64,000 bases of DNA from Rufibacter sediminis. GTDB taxonomy: Bacteria > Bacteroidota > Bacteroidia > Cytophagales > Hymenobacteraceae. A program made the translations under genes and the position numbers. The notes under the pieces were generated by a model. It did no database searches and was not told where the DNA came from. It saw nothing but the letters and a program-made list of their open reading frames with translations. The stretch covers positions 1 to 64,000 of the forward strand of contig NZ_JACOAF010000021.1 of NCBI RefSeq assembly GCF_014269285.1. Direction: 5' to 3'. Below are positions 8,200 through 16,391 of this stretch, in pieces; positions within the stretch are counted from its first letter, which is position 1; each line of letters opens with the position of its first letter.

Positions 8200-8880
8200 A
8201 TGGCAGAGAAAAGCAGCATTTTTGATATGATTGGGCCGGTGATGATTGGGCCGTCCAGCTCGCATACCGCTGGTGTGGTCCGCATTGCGCGGGCCGCCAT
8301 CCGGATTTTAGGGGCAGCTCCGGCCGAAGCCGTCATCACCTTTTATAACTCCTTCGCCCGCACCTATGAGGGGCACGGCAGCGACCGGGCCATTCTAGCG
8401 GGACTGCTGGATTATAAAACCGATGACATCCGCATCAAAGAGTCTTTTACCCACGCCGAGGCGCAAGGCTTGAAATACACCTTCAAGTCAGTGGGGAACG
8501 CCTCTACCATGCACCCCAACACCATCAAGCTGAACCTGACGGCCGCCGATGGCCGAACCGCCGAGGTGATTGGCCAGAGCCGGGGCGGTGGCGTGATCAG
8601 CATTGTGGAGGTAGACGGTTTCCCGTCCAACTTCTCCGCGAACCTGCACACGCTCATCATTGACGCCGATGACGTGACCGGGAGCATTGCCTTCATCAGC
8701 AGCATCATTGCCCATGATGACTGCAACATTGCCACCATGAACGTGTCCCGGAAAGGCCGCCATGATGTTGCCCGCCAGTTCATTGAGATGGACTCCGGGT
8801 TGCGCCCCATCTCGCTGGAATACCTCCGGCAGTTGAGCTGGGTCAAGAACGTGATCTATATCCCTAATATTGACTTATAA
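8200..8880 (+). CDS. sdaAB: L-serine dehydratase, iron-sulfur type, beta subunit
   Basis: This is the beta part of the [4Fe-4S] enzyme that deaminates L-serine to pyruvate. The N terminus SSIFDMIGPVMIGPSSSHTAG is the family signature, and a C-terminal ACT-like domain (about residues 145-226) likely binds regulatory serine. The alpha subunit that carries the cluster cysteines is not in the window. The ATG at 8200 is chosen because homology begins at once; an upstream extension to 8173 is possible. The stop at 8878-8880 is directly followed by the next ATG at 8881, so it heads an operon with an efflux channel, an adaptor and gpsA. Confidence 0.92.
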   Translation: MAEKSSIFDMIGPVMIGPSSSHTAGVVRIARAAIRILGAAPAEAVITFYNSFARTYEGHGSDRAILAGLLDYKTDDIRIKESFTHAEAQGLKYTFKSVGNASTMHPNTIKLNLTAADGRTAEVIGQSRGGGVISIVEVDGFPSNFSANLHTLIIDADDVTGSIAFISSIIAHDDCNIATMNVSRKGRHDVARQFIEMDSGLRPISLEYLRQLSWVKNVIYIPNIDL

Positions 8881-10347
8881 ATGAGACGTTTCTCTTCCAA
8901 ATTTCTGTCTACGCTGGGGCTGGTCATTGGCTGCCATACGCTCTCGGTAGCGCAAACCACCACTTCCACGGAAACGGTCTGGAGCTTAGAGCAGTGTGTG
9001 GCCCATGCCGTGAAAAACAACCTGCAGATCCGGCAAACCGGGCTCACGATAGAACAGGCGGCTATTGACGTGAACCAGGCTCGCGCAAACCAACTGCCTT
9101 CCATAAACGGGAGCGGCAGTCACGGCTTTAACAACGGTTTCTTTCTGGACCCGGTGCGAAACCAGATTCAGAATACCCAGATATGGTCTGGTAACGTGGG
9201 GGTGAACGGTTCTGTGAACCTGTATAGCGGTTTACAGACGCATAACAGTATCAAGCGGAACCGGCTTGAGCTGGAAGCCAGCCGGCTAGACCAACAGAAA
9301 GTGCAGAATGACGTGACGCTCAATGTGGTGACTTCTTATATGAACATCCTGTTAAACCAGGAGATCTTAAGAACCAACCAGGAAAGACTTAATCTTACGC
9401 AAAGCCAGTTAGAGCGTACGCAAAAGCTTTTCAAGGCGGGCAGCGTTCCTGAAAGCAATGTTTTAGACCTGAATGCCCAAATGGCTAGTGATGAACTGAA
9501 TATCATCACCGCCCAGAACAACATTGAGTTATCTGAGTTGCAGTTAATCCAGTTGTTGAACCTCACCGATGCCAATCCGGCGAATTTCTCGGTGGTAGTT
9601 CCAAATCTTCCAGATCCGGACCAGTCTGTGATTGGGTTCAATGCCGAAGATGTGTATGCCTCAGCTTCGGAGAGAATGCCCGAGATCCTGCGCACAAGAT
9701 TACGGATTCAGAGCGCAGATAAATCCATTGCCATTGCCAAAGGCGGGTATCATCCCAGCTTGAGTTTAGTTGGAAGTGTCAGTACTCGTTACTCAAGCGG
9801 AACTTCATTGATTTCACTCGGAAGTCCTTTCTCCCAGAGAACGCTCATCGGTTATCAGGACGAGAATATGAATCAACCCATCTACATTTATAACGAGGCT
9901 CAGGAGCGTTCGCAAAAAGAGTACCCGTATTTCAACCAGCTGCAGGACAACATTGGTCAGTTCATTGGGCTAAACTTGAGCGTTCCAATCCTGAATGGCT
10001 TTAGAGTCAGGAACAATGTTCAGCTTTCTAGAATCGGTTTACGCAATGCTCAGATCAACTCTGACATCGCCAAAAACGAGCTGAAACAGACCATTGCACA
10101 GGCGTACACCGATGCTATTGGCGCACAGAAGCGGTTCACGGCGGCTAAAAAGCAGTTGGAGGCCTTTGAACAAGCCTACCGGAATGCCGAGATCCGGCTG
10201 AACAACGGCCTCATCAACAACGTGGATTTCAACGTGGCCAGAAACAACCTGGTGAAAGCCCAATCAGACATTATCCAAGCAAAATACGATTACGTTTTCA
10301 GACTTAAATTCCTGGAATTCTACCAAGGCAAACCCATCACTCTTTAA
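8881..10347 (+). CDS. TolC-family outer-membrane efflux protein
   Basis: The 488-residue protein has a signal peptide (MRRFSSKFLSTLGLVIGCHTLSVAQ, cleavage near 25) and two outer-membrane efflux repeats with long amphipathic helices, such as EQAAIDVNQARANQLPSI and the paired region near 410-470. It would form the trimeric outer-membrane channel of a tripartite exporter. It starts immediately after the sdaAB stop and is 7 bases from the adaptor gene, so the two are clearly co-expressed. No inner-membrane pump gene is present in this operon. The family call is strong; the substrate is unknown. Confidence 0.92.
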   Translation: MRRFSSKFLSTLGLVIGCHTLSVAQTTTSTETVWSLEQCVAHAVKNNLQIRQTGLTIEQAAIDVNQARANQLPSINGSGSHGFNNGFFLDPVRNQIQNTQIWSGNVGVNGSVNLYSGLQTHNSIKRNRLELEASRLDQQKVQNDVTLNVVTSYMNILLNQEILRTNQERLNLTQSQLERTQKLFKAGSVPESNVLDLNAQMASDELNIITAQNNIELSELQLIQLLNLTDANPANFSVVVPNLPDPDQSVIGFNAEDVYASASERMPEILRTRLRIQSADKSIAIAKGGYHPSLSLVGSVSTRYSSGTSLISLGSPFSQRTLIGYQDENMNQPIYIYNEAQERSQKEYPYFNQLQDNIGQFIGLNLSVPILNGFRVRNNVQLSRIGLRNAQINSDIAKNELKQTIAQAYTDAIGAQKRFTAAKKQLEAFEQAYRNAEIRLNNGLINNVDFNVARNNLVKAQSDIIQAKYDYVFRLKFLEFYQGKPITL

Positions 10348-10354
10348 ATAACCC

Positions 10355-11731
10355 ATGGCTAAGCGCAAATCGAACAAACTGTTTTACATTCTGGGGGGCA
10401 TCGTGTTACTTCTTTTAGTTGGAGCACTGGTCGCCAAGAAGAATGGCTGGATTGGTAAACAAGAAGGAATTGAAGTAGCCGTCGCTAAGGCGAAAGCTGC
10501 CAGCATCATAGAGAAAGTGAGTGCCTCCGGGAAGGTACAGCCCGAGATTGAGGTAAAAATCAGCCCAGACGTATCCGGGGAGATCACGGAGTTGTACGTG
10601 AAGGAAGGCGACTCCGTAGTAGCGGGTCAGTTGCTGCTCCGCATTCGCCCTGACAACTACCAGGCCATGGTGGAGATGCAGTCGGCCTCGGTGAATACCC
10701 AGCGGGCCAATCTGGCCCAGTCAAAAGCCCGTTTAAACCAGGCTTTGGCTAATAGCAAGAACATTCGGCAATCTTATGAGCGTAACCTGAAGCTGTTTGA
10801 GCAGAAGGTGATCTCCCAGTCAGAGATGGATGCGGCCAGATCGCAGTTTGAGGCGAACAAAGCCGAGGTAGACGCGGCCCGCCAAAGCGTTCGGGCAGCG
10901 GAGTCTACGGTACGTAGCGCCAGCGCGTCTCTGGAAGAATCCAGAAGAAACCTGGACAAAACCACCATCTATGCGCCGGTGAGCGGCACAGTCTCTAAAT
11001 TGAACGTGGAGCGGGGAGAGCGCGTGGTGGGTACTTCCCAGATGGCCGGTACGGAGATCATGCGCATCGCCAATCTCAACAACATGGAGATCAGGGTAAA
11101 CGTGAACGAGAATGACATTGTGCGGGTGCGCCTGAATGACTCCGTGATTGTGGAAGTGGATTCCTACACCAATACCAACCGTAAGTTCAAAGGCGTGGTG
11201 ACTTCCATTGCCAATACGGCCAAAGACGCTACTACTTTGGAGGCAGTTACCGAATTTGAGGTCAGAATCAGGTTGTTGAACGAGTCGTACAAAGATTTGA
11301 TCCAGAAAAACGGACGTACCCCGTTCAGACCGGGCATGACTGCCTCCGTAGACATCATCACCGATCAGAAAAACAATGTGCTCTCCGTTCCGTTAGCGGC
11401 AGTAACTACCCGCGCCAAAAACAAAGACAACGCCAAACCGGAGGCCATGGCCAACAACCTGAACCAGGAGGAGAAGCCGGCCCGGGCAGAAGAACGTCCG
11501 CAGGAAGTGGTATTTGTGCACGAAGGCGGTAAGGTGAAGATGGTGAACGTGACCACCGGCATCAGTGATTTCGACAACATTGAGATTCTCTCTGGCCTGA
11601 AAGCCGGGCAGGAGGTAGTATCAGGTCCATTCAGAGCGGTTTCCAAGCAGCTCAAAGAAGGCGACCTGGTGACCGTGAAAGATGAGAAATCATTGAGTAA
11701 AGATTTGAAAGAAGATACGTCAGAAGAATAA
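10355..11731 (+). CDS. Periplasmic adaptor subunit (HlyD/MacA-like membrane fusion protein)
   Basis: An N-terminal signal anchor (about residues 9-27) is followed by a biotinyl-lipoyl-like half (VQPEIEVKISPDVSGEI), a long coiled-coil hairpin (about 105-205), the second lipoyl half (TIYAPVSGTVSKLNVERGE), and a beta-barrel domain with GRTPFRPGMTASVDI. It would bridge an inner-membrane pump to the TolC channel encoded just upstream. A hydrophilic insert at about 350-385, rich in Lys, Glu and Asn, interrupts the membrane-proximal domain. The lipoyl and coil arrangement looks closest to MacA-type adaptors of ABC pumps, but no MacB is adjacent. Confidence 0.9.
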   Translation: MAKRKSNKLFYILGGIVLLLLVGALVAKKNGWIGKQEGIEVAVAKAKAASIIEKVSASGKVQPEIEVKISPDVSGEITELYVKEGDSVVAGQLLLRIRPDNYQAMVEMQSASVNTQRANLAQSKARLNQALANSKNIRQSYERNLKLFEQKVISQSEMDAARSQFEANKAEVDAARQSVRAAESTVRSASASLEESRRNLDKTTIYAPVSGTVSKLNVERGERVVGTSQMAGTEIMRIANLNNMEIRVNVNENDIVRVRLNDSVIVEVDSYTNTNRKFKGVVTSIANTAKDATTLEAVTEFEVRIRLLNESYKDLIQKNGRTPFRPGMTASVDIITDQKNNVLSVPLAAVTTRAKNKDNAKPEAMANNLNQEEKPARAEERPQEVVFVHEGGKVKMVNVTTGISDFDNIEILSGLKAGQEVVSGPFRAVSKQLKEGDLVTVKDEKSLSKDLKEDTSEE

Positions 11732-11738
11732 AAAAGCT

Positions 11739-12737
11739 TTGCAGGAAAGAGAAAGAATAGCCGTTCTAGGCGGCGGAAGTTGGGCAACGGCCCTGGTGAA
11801 GATTCTGTCAGAAAATAAAACCGATGTCAGCTGGTGGCTCCGGAACAAGGAAGATGTGCAGCATCTGTGCCAGTACGGGCACAACCCGCGTTACCTGAGC
11901 GGCATCCGGTTCAATTTAGAGTACGTTCATCCGTCCAATGACATTGAGGGCACCGTGGCCCAGGCCGATTGGGTGATTCTGGCGGTTCCGGCGGCTTTTG
12001 TGAAACAGGCCTTGTCACCTCTGGCCGCCGATGCGCTAAAGGGCAAAACCCTGGTCTCAGCCATCAAAGGGATGATCCCCGGCGAGAACCTGCTCATCAC
12101 CGATTTCCTGGAGCAACATTACGGAGTGCCCGCCGATCGGCAGTGCGTTATTGCGGGCCCTTGCCACGCCGAGGAAGTGGCCCTGGAGAAGCAGTCTTAC
12201 CTGACCATCGGGTCCCATGACCTGGCCCGGGCCGAACAGTTCTGCGCCCTGCTGCGGAACCGCTACGTGAAAGCCAACCCCTTGGATGACATTGACGGCA
12301 TTGAGTACTGCGCCGTCATGAAGAACATCATCGCGTTGGCCTGCGGTATTTCCCACGGGCTCAACTACGGCGATAACTTTCAAGCGGTTCTGGTGTCTAA
12401 TGCCATGGAGGAGATTGAGCGGTTTCTGGATGCTTTGATGCCCCTGCACCGGAACCTGCAAGGCAGTGCCTACCTGGGAGATTTGCTCGTAACCTCGTAT
12501 TCCCAGTTCAGCCGCAACCGGACCTTCGGGAACATGATTGGGAGAGGCTACACCGTAAAATCAGCTCAGTTTGAGATGAACATGGTGGCCGAGGGGTACT
12601 ACGCAGTGCAGAGCATCCACGAACTGAACAAGCGCCTGAAAGTGGAGATGCCTATTACTACTGCCGTGTACAACATCCTGTATGAGCGTATTTCTCCGGG
12701 AGTTGAAATCGAAATCTTAAAGGAAAAGTTTAAGTAA
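11739..12737 (+). CDS. gpsA: NAD(P)H-dependent glycerol-3-phosphate dehydrogenase
   Basis: The enzyme reduces dihydroxyacetone phosphate to sn-glycerol 3-phosphate for phospholipid synthesis in the cytosol. The 332-residue protein has the Rossmann motif VLGGGSWATALVKIL (about 9-23), the family block AGPCHAEEVALEK, the catalytic Lys region MKNIIALACGISHGL, and LGDLLVTSYSQFSRNRTFG. A TTG at 11739 is the only start that keeps the Rossmann strand intact, since no ATG lies near. It lies 7 bases after the adaptor gene, last in the sdaAB-efflux operon, and is followed by a 20-base-pair terminator. Confidence 0.93.
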   Translation: MQERERIAVLGGGSWATALVKILSENKTDVSWWLRNKEDVQHLCQYGHNPRYLSGIRFNLEYVHPSNDIEGTVAQADWVILAVPAAFVKQALSPLAADALKGKTLVSAIKGMIPGENLLITDFLEQHYGVPADRQCVIAGPCHAEEVALEKQSYLTIGSHDLARAEQFCALLRNRYVKANPLDDIDGIEYCAVMKNIIALACGISHGLNYGDNFQAVLVSNAMEEIERFLDALMPLHRNLQGSAYLGDLLVTSYSQFSRNRTFGNMIGRGYTVKSAQFEMNMVAEGYYAVQSIHELNKRLKVEMPITTAVYNILYERISPGVEIEILKEKFK

Positions 12738-12758
12738 GCTGCCTCCTATAAATCATGT

Positions 12759-12804
12759 AAAACGCAGAACCCGCTCTTTTAAACAAGAGCGGGTTCTGCG
12801 TTTT
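12759..12804. terminator. Intrinsic terminator after gpsA
   Basis: A perfect 20-base-pair stem: left arm 12759-12778 starts AAAACGCAGAACCCGCTC, right arm 12785-12804 ends in GCGTTTT, loop TTAAAC. It lies 22 bases past the gpsA stop. Confidence 0.85.
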
Positions 12805-12833
12805 AAGGCCGTTTTCTGAAAACAAGCCTAAAA
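12801..12833. repeat. Dispersed core palindrome, copy abutting a terminator
   Basis: TTTTAAGGCCGTTTTC pairs with GAAAACAAGCCTAAAA. Its first four Ts are the last four of the neighbouring terminator stem. Confidence 0.7.
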
Positions 12834-12892
12834 ATGACTTAAAGTTATGTTTCAGATAAATGACAAACTTCAATGTCTCAATAACGCCTCCA

Positions 12893-12914
12893 TTGTTGGT
12901 GTTTTCACCAACAA
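12893..12914. repeat. TTGTTGGTG hairpin repeat, copy 2
   Basis: Stem TTGTTGGTG / CACCAACAA with loop TTTT. The following bases TCCATAAGCAGG resemble those after copy 3 (TCCAAGCACAGG at 57806), so the repeat unit extends beyond the hairpin. Confidence 0.65.
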
Positions 12915-12993
12915 TCCATAAGCAGGGCTTTCCCAATAAATGGTAAAACCGTGCAGCAGATCAAGGTAGTTTCCTTTAGTTGCTCTAATCAGG

Positions 12994-13040
12994 TTTTCCT
13001 TTTTGATGCTGTTTTCTGAAAACAGCATCAAAAAGGAAAA
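12994..13040. terminator. Near-perfect core palindrome after maf
   Basis: Two 23-base arms (12994-13016 and 13018-13040) are exact reverse complements around a single central T. The core is GATGCTGTTTTC / GAAAACAGCATC and the copy-specific outer arms are TTTTCCTTTTT / AAAAAGGAAAA. It lies just past the stop of the minus-strand maf gene and is the best example of the family. Confidence 0.75.
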
Positions 13041-13063
13041 GTGTTCTTACGTCAGTTGATCCT

Positions 13064-13636
13064 TTAAAAGACCAGCAGTTCCTCGTACAAACGGTGAACC
13101 GGCAGGCCCATGACATTGAAATAAGAACCTTCTATGCGCTCAATGCCCACCAAGCCCAGCCAGTCCTGCGCGCCGTAACTGCCGGCTTTGTCGAAGGGTT
13201 TGTAGTGGTTGATGTAGAAGTCAATCTCGTCGCGGGTTAGGTCCCGGAAGTGCACGGTGGTCACGTCGTGGAAGACCACGCTTTTGTCCTGGCTGAGGAG
13301 GCAAACCCCGGTGTAGACTTCGTGGCTGCGGCCGGAGAGCATGGTAAGCATGCGCGTGGCCTGGGCATGATCATACGGTTTGTTCAGGATGGTGTCATCC
13401 AGGCAGACAATGGTATCGGCGGTGATGATGACTTCCTCCGGCTGAAGCTCCTCCTGATAAAAACTTGCTTTGTGGGCGGCCAGGTATTCGGCCACCTCAG
13501 CGCGGGCCAGTTCGGCTGGGTAATTCTCATCCACTTCCTTCACCCGCACCTCAAATGTCAAACCCAGGTTGGTAAGCAGTTCTTTCCGGCGCGGTGAGCC
13601 AGAGGCCAGGATGTATTTTTTACTAGTTAAATTCAT
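13064..13636 (-). CDS. maf: Maf-family nucleoside triphosphate pyrophosphatase
   Basis: The 190-residue protein begins with the Maf signature ILASGSPRRKELL (about 10-22) and has the conserved ITADTIVCLDD (about 70-80) and the C-terminal YFNVMGLPV. Maf proteins hydrolyse dTTP, UTP or modified nucleotides to monophosphates and may clean the nucleotide pool. Its start overlaps the 3' end of the DUF1015 gene by 14 bases, so the two are probably translated together. A large hairpin follows the stop. The family assignment is firm; the exact nucleotide preference is not readable. Confidence 0.92.
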   Translation of the reverse strand: MNLTSKKYILASGSPRRKELLTNLGLTFEVRVKEVDENYPAELARAEVAEYLAAHKASFYQEELQPEEVIITADTIVCLDDTILNKPYDHAQATRMLTMLSGRSHEVYTGVCLLSQDKSVVFHDVTTVHFRDLTRDEIDFYINHYKPFDKAGSYGAQDWLGLVGIERIEGSYFNVMGLPVHRLYEELLVF

Positions 13637-14900
13637 TTTCGTCTATTGAGCTGAATAAAAATCCACAGATGACTTTAGGGTAAAAAAAGGTTGATTTCTG
13701 CGGCATGACCGCGCCCGAGTGACACACCCGCTGCACCTCTTCCATCTTTACTTCGTTGGTGATGAGCGCCAGCTGGGCTTTACCGGAGTCTACTTTGCCC
13801 AGACACTCGGCAAAGGACCGCACGTAGGAGAGGCCCGGGTATTGACGCTGCTCTTCGGCGGAGATGCCTAGCACCCGCTCCAGAATGAAATAGTGCATGA
13901 CGGTTAGATCCAGGTCTTTCACTTCCTGCGGCACCTCCCAAGCCAGAAGCGCATGTGCCTCCGGTTTCAGTCGGGCTTTGTAGGCTTCTCCCTGTAAGTA
14001 GACCCCAAACGCCCATTGTTTCCTCGTGATCACCTCGTTCAGTTCGTAAGCTTCCTCAATGGACGTCACCACAAAGAACTCCTTTAAACGTTCAAGAAAA
14101 GCTTCAGGTGAGATGGGCAAAGACTCGAATAACCGATGCGTTGGGAGAATTCGCAAATCATCTGAGGCCGCGTTGGTCAGATACATGAGATGGTAGTTGA
14201 ACGGCTCCTCACCGGTGGCCTGCGGGTGCTGTTGCTGCATTTTCCGGCGGTACTGCAAAGAACCTTCGTACCGGTGGTGCCCATCGGCTAAGATGATCTG
14301 CTGGTCTTTGAGCAGGTCTACAAACTTCTGGATCACCTGGGCATCATGGATCACGGAGAGCACGTCGCGCACGCCCTGGTAATCCTCAGACTCATACAGT
14401 GGCGACGTGATGCTCTCGTCCATGTACTGCTCTAGGGTGAAATCAGGGTCCGTAAAGAGGCCGTGGGTGGCGCTGGTGTGCATTTTGGTTTCCTCCAGCA
14501 ACGCGATGCGGTCATTCACCGCTGCGGGAATGGTGTTCTCGTGCCGTAGGATGACCTGCTCCTCCCATTGATAGGCTTTGATGTGGCACATAAATCCTTT
14601 GCGGCAATACTCACGGCTGGAGCCTGGCAACCGGAAATACTGGTAATAGACATAGATACCCGGCAGTTGGTCCTGCAGCAGAATGCCCGCGCGTTTCCAG
14701 TGTTCGGCGGTGCGGCGAGCACTGTCTGCGGGGTCTGGCCCGGGCGGAACGGATAAATGGATGCTGTTGTAGGAGTTCCGGTACAAGGCCTGCCGCTGCT
14801 TCACCGAGACTACATCAAACAGGGGAGAGGTAAGCGCGTCAATGGAAAAAGGGAGCCGGGGATTGTACCGGAACCCTTTGATGGGAAGTATGTCCGCCAT
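13623..14900 (-). CDS. DUF1015 domain-containing protein
   Basis: The 425-residue soluble protein matches the DUF1015 family, with the N-terminal pattern 'IKGFRYNPRL' and the conserved block ILADGHHRYEGSLQYRRKM near residue 205-223. The family is found next to serine or phosphoserine metabolism genes in some bacteria, but its reaction is unknown. The HHRYE motif suggests a metal or phosphate site. It overlaps maf at its 3' end and lies 42 bases downstream of pdxH, so all three may share a transcript. The length is typical. Confidence 0.85.
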   Translation of the reverse strand: MADILPIKGFRYNPRLPFSIDALTSPLFDVVSVKQRQALYRNSYNSIHLSVPPGPDPADSARRTAEHWKRAGILLQDQLPGIYVYYQYFRLPGSSREYCRKGFMCHIKAYQWEEQVILRHENTIPAAVNDRIALLEETKMHTSATHGLFTDPDFTLEQYMDESITSPLYESEDYQGVRDVLSVIHDAQVIQKFVDLLKDQQIILADGHHRYEGSLQYRRKMQQQHPQATGEEPFNYHLMYLTNAASDDLRILPTHRLFESLPISPEAFLERLKEFFVVTSIEEAYELNEVITRKQWAFGVYLQGEAYKARLKPEAHALLAWEVPQEVKDLDLTVMHYFILERVLGISAEEQRQYPGLSYVRSFAECLGKVDSGKAQLALITNEVKMEEVQRVCHSGAVMPQKSTFFYPKVICGFLFSSIDENEFN

Positions 14901-14904
14901 GGAG

Positions 14905-14940
14905 GTTTTAATGCTGTTTTACGAAAAAGAGGCCAAAAAC
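14905..14940. repeat. Dispersed core palindrome, copy between pdxH and DUF1015
   Basis: GGTTTTAATGCTGTTTT is followed by CGAAAAAGAGGCCAAAAAC. It fills the 42-base gap between two same-strand genes, so it would be transcribed and could partly terminate or mark a processing point. Confidence 0.6.
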
Positions 14941-14942
14941 AA

Positions 14943-15596
14943 TCAGGGTGCCAGCCGCTGGATGCGCCAGTTACCGCTGCTTTCCACCTCATACAAAAGC
15001 CGGTCGTGCAACCGGTTCTGGCGGCCCTGCCAAAACTCAATCCGATCGGGCACGACCAGGTACCCGCCCCAGTGCTCAGGCCGGGGCACCACCTCCATGT
15101 CTTTGAACTTGGCGGAGTATTCCTGCTCCAGGTTCTCCAGAAGGGTTCGATCCTGAATGGGTTGGCTCTGCGGAGAAGACCAGGCCCCTATCTGACTTCC
15201 GCGCGGGCGGCTATGAAAATAAGCTTCCGAAACCTCGGGGGAGACTCTTTGTACTTTTCCTTCAATGCGCACCTGTCTTTCCAGCGCCGGCCAGAAGAAG
15301 GTGAGGGCGGCGAAGGGGTTCTCCAGCAGTTGCTGCCCTTTCCGGCTCACATAGTTGGTGTAGAAGACAAAGCCTTCCTTTTCCAGGGCTTTCAGCAGCA
15401 CCACCCGGGCGGTGGGTTTTCCCTGGGCATCGGCGGTGCTCAGGGTCATGGCCGTGGGCTCATCGGCTTTGGCGGTAAGCGCTTCCTGCATCCAGGTCTG
15501 GAACTGCTGGAAAGGGTCTGCCGATGCTGCTTCCCGCGTGAGCTCTTTCAAGGAATAGTTGATCCGGATATCGGCGAGTGACAAGGGTTCTGGCAT
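14943..15596 (-). CDS. pdxH: Pyridoxamine 5'-phosphate oxidase
   Basis: The FMN enzyme oxidises pyridoxine or pyridoxamine 5'-phosphate to pyridoxal 5'-phosphate, the last step of vitamin B6 synthesis and salvage. The 217-residue protein has TARVVLLKALEKEGFVFYTN (about 63-82), SRKGQQL, FFWPALERQVRIEG, and the C-terminal signature IEFWQGRQNRLHDR. All FMN- and substrate-contact blocks are present and the length is standard. It is cytoplasmic. The ATG at 15596 gives the normal N terminus. Confidence 0.94.
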   Translation of the reverse strand: MPEPLSLADIRINYSLKELTREAASADPFQQFQTWMQEALTAKADEPTAMTLSTADAQGKPTARVVLLKALEKEGFVFYTNYVSRKGQQLLENPFAALTFFWPALERQVRIEGKVQRVSPEVSEAYFHSRPRGSQIGAWSSPQSQPIQDRTLLENLEQEYSAKFKDMEVVPRPEHWGGYLVVPDRIEFWQGRQNRLHDRLLYEVESSGNWRIQRLAP

Positions 15597-15799
15597 GGAG
15601 TAACGCTGATTTTAGTAATGAGGTCAAAAGTAGGGCTTTCTCGCTAATCTAGGCACCGGCGGGCAAAAAAGCCTTTCCAATATCTTGCTTAGAAATACGA
15701 CAACTACGTATTAGGCGTTTTAAGTACGCAAATGAAAGGCTCTCGCAAACCAATTGCAATGCTATTCAGTACGTATAGAGAGCTTAATCCACGGAAAAG

Positions 15800-16366
15800 A
15801 TGACAAGAAAAATGGCGAAAGAAATCCAGAAAGGAAGCATACTCATCTCTGAACCTTTCCTGGGTGATCCTAACTTTGAAAGAAGCGTGGTGGTGATCTG
15901 CCAGCATGACAAAGACGGGACAGTTGGGCTGGTGTTAAACAGAGTTTCAGCGCTGCAATTATCAGATGTGGTAGACATCAACCATGAGGTCTTTGACATG
16001 ACCCTGGCCGTGGGCGGACCTATGCAGCCCAATACCCTCCATTACATCCACCGCTTGCCCAACCTACCCGATGCGCAGCCAATTTCAGCTAATTTATTCT
16101 GGGGCGGAGACTTTGAAGAACTCACCCGCTGGATAAACCAGGGAATTGTATTACAGGACGAAATCAGGTTTTTTGTGGGTTATTCCGGGTGGAGCCCGGG
16201 GCAGTTGGAAGAAGAAATTGATAAAAATGTTTGGTTTGTTAACAACAATGCTGCGAATAAATTGCTTACTTTGAATATAGATACCTTGTGGCGCGATATT
16301 TTGAAGGAAATGGGCGGCAAATATAAGATGTACGCCAATTATCCCGCAGACCCAAGTTTAAACTAA
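15800..16366 (+). CDS. YqgE/AlgH family protein
   Basis: The 188-residue protein matches YqgE/AlgH: KGSILISEPFLGDPNFERSVVVIC near the N terminus, then HDKDGTVGLVLNR, VGGPM and FVGYSGWSPGQLEEEI. The fold is known from structures but the function is unresolved; links to alginate regulation or to redox processes have been proposed in other bacteria. The ATG at 15800 is used; a second ATG at 15812 is possible. The DUF349 gene starts 25 bases downstream on the same strand, so the two may form a unit. Confidence 0.9.
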   Translation: MTRKMAKEIQKGSILISEPFLGDPNFERSVVVICQHDKDGTVGLVLNRVSALQLSDVVDINHEVFDMTLAVGGPMQPNTLHYIHRLPNLPDAQPISANLFWGGDFEELTRWINQGIVLQDEIRFFVGYSGWSPGQLEEEIDKNVWFVNNNAANKLLTLNIDTLWRDILKEMGGKYKMYANYPADPSLN

Positions 16367-16391
16367 TCCAAAGGCGCAAAGCCCCACGTGT

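Larger units (their letters stand above)
12738..13063. other. Convergent non-coding gap packed with hairpins
   Basis: Between gpsA (plus) and maf (minus) there is no gene. In order it holds a terminator (12759-12804), a core palindrome (12801-12833), a TTGTTGGTG hairpin (12893-12914) and a near-perfect core palindrome (12994-13040). Confidence 0.6.

Noticed and set aside
7722..8339. Minus-strand 205-residue open frame spanning the gap before sdaAB
   Set aside because: It overlaps the dioxygenase gene and the antisense of sdaAB in other frames and has no coherent composition.
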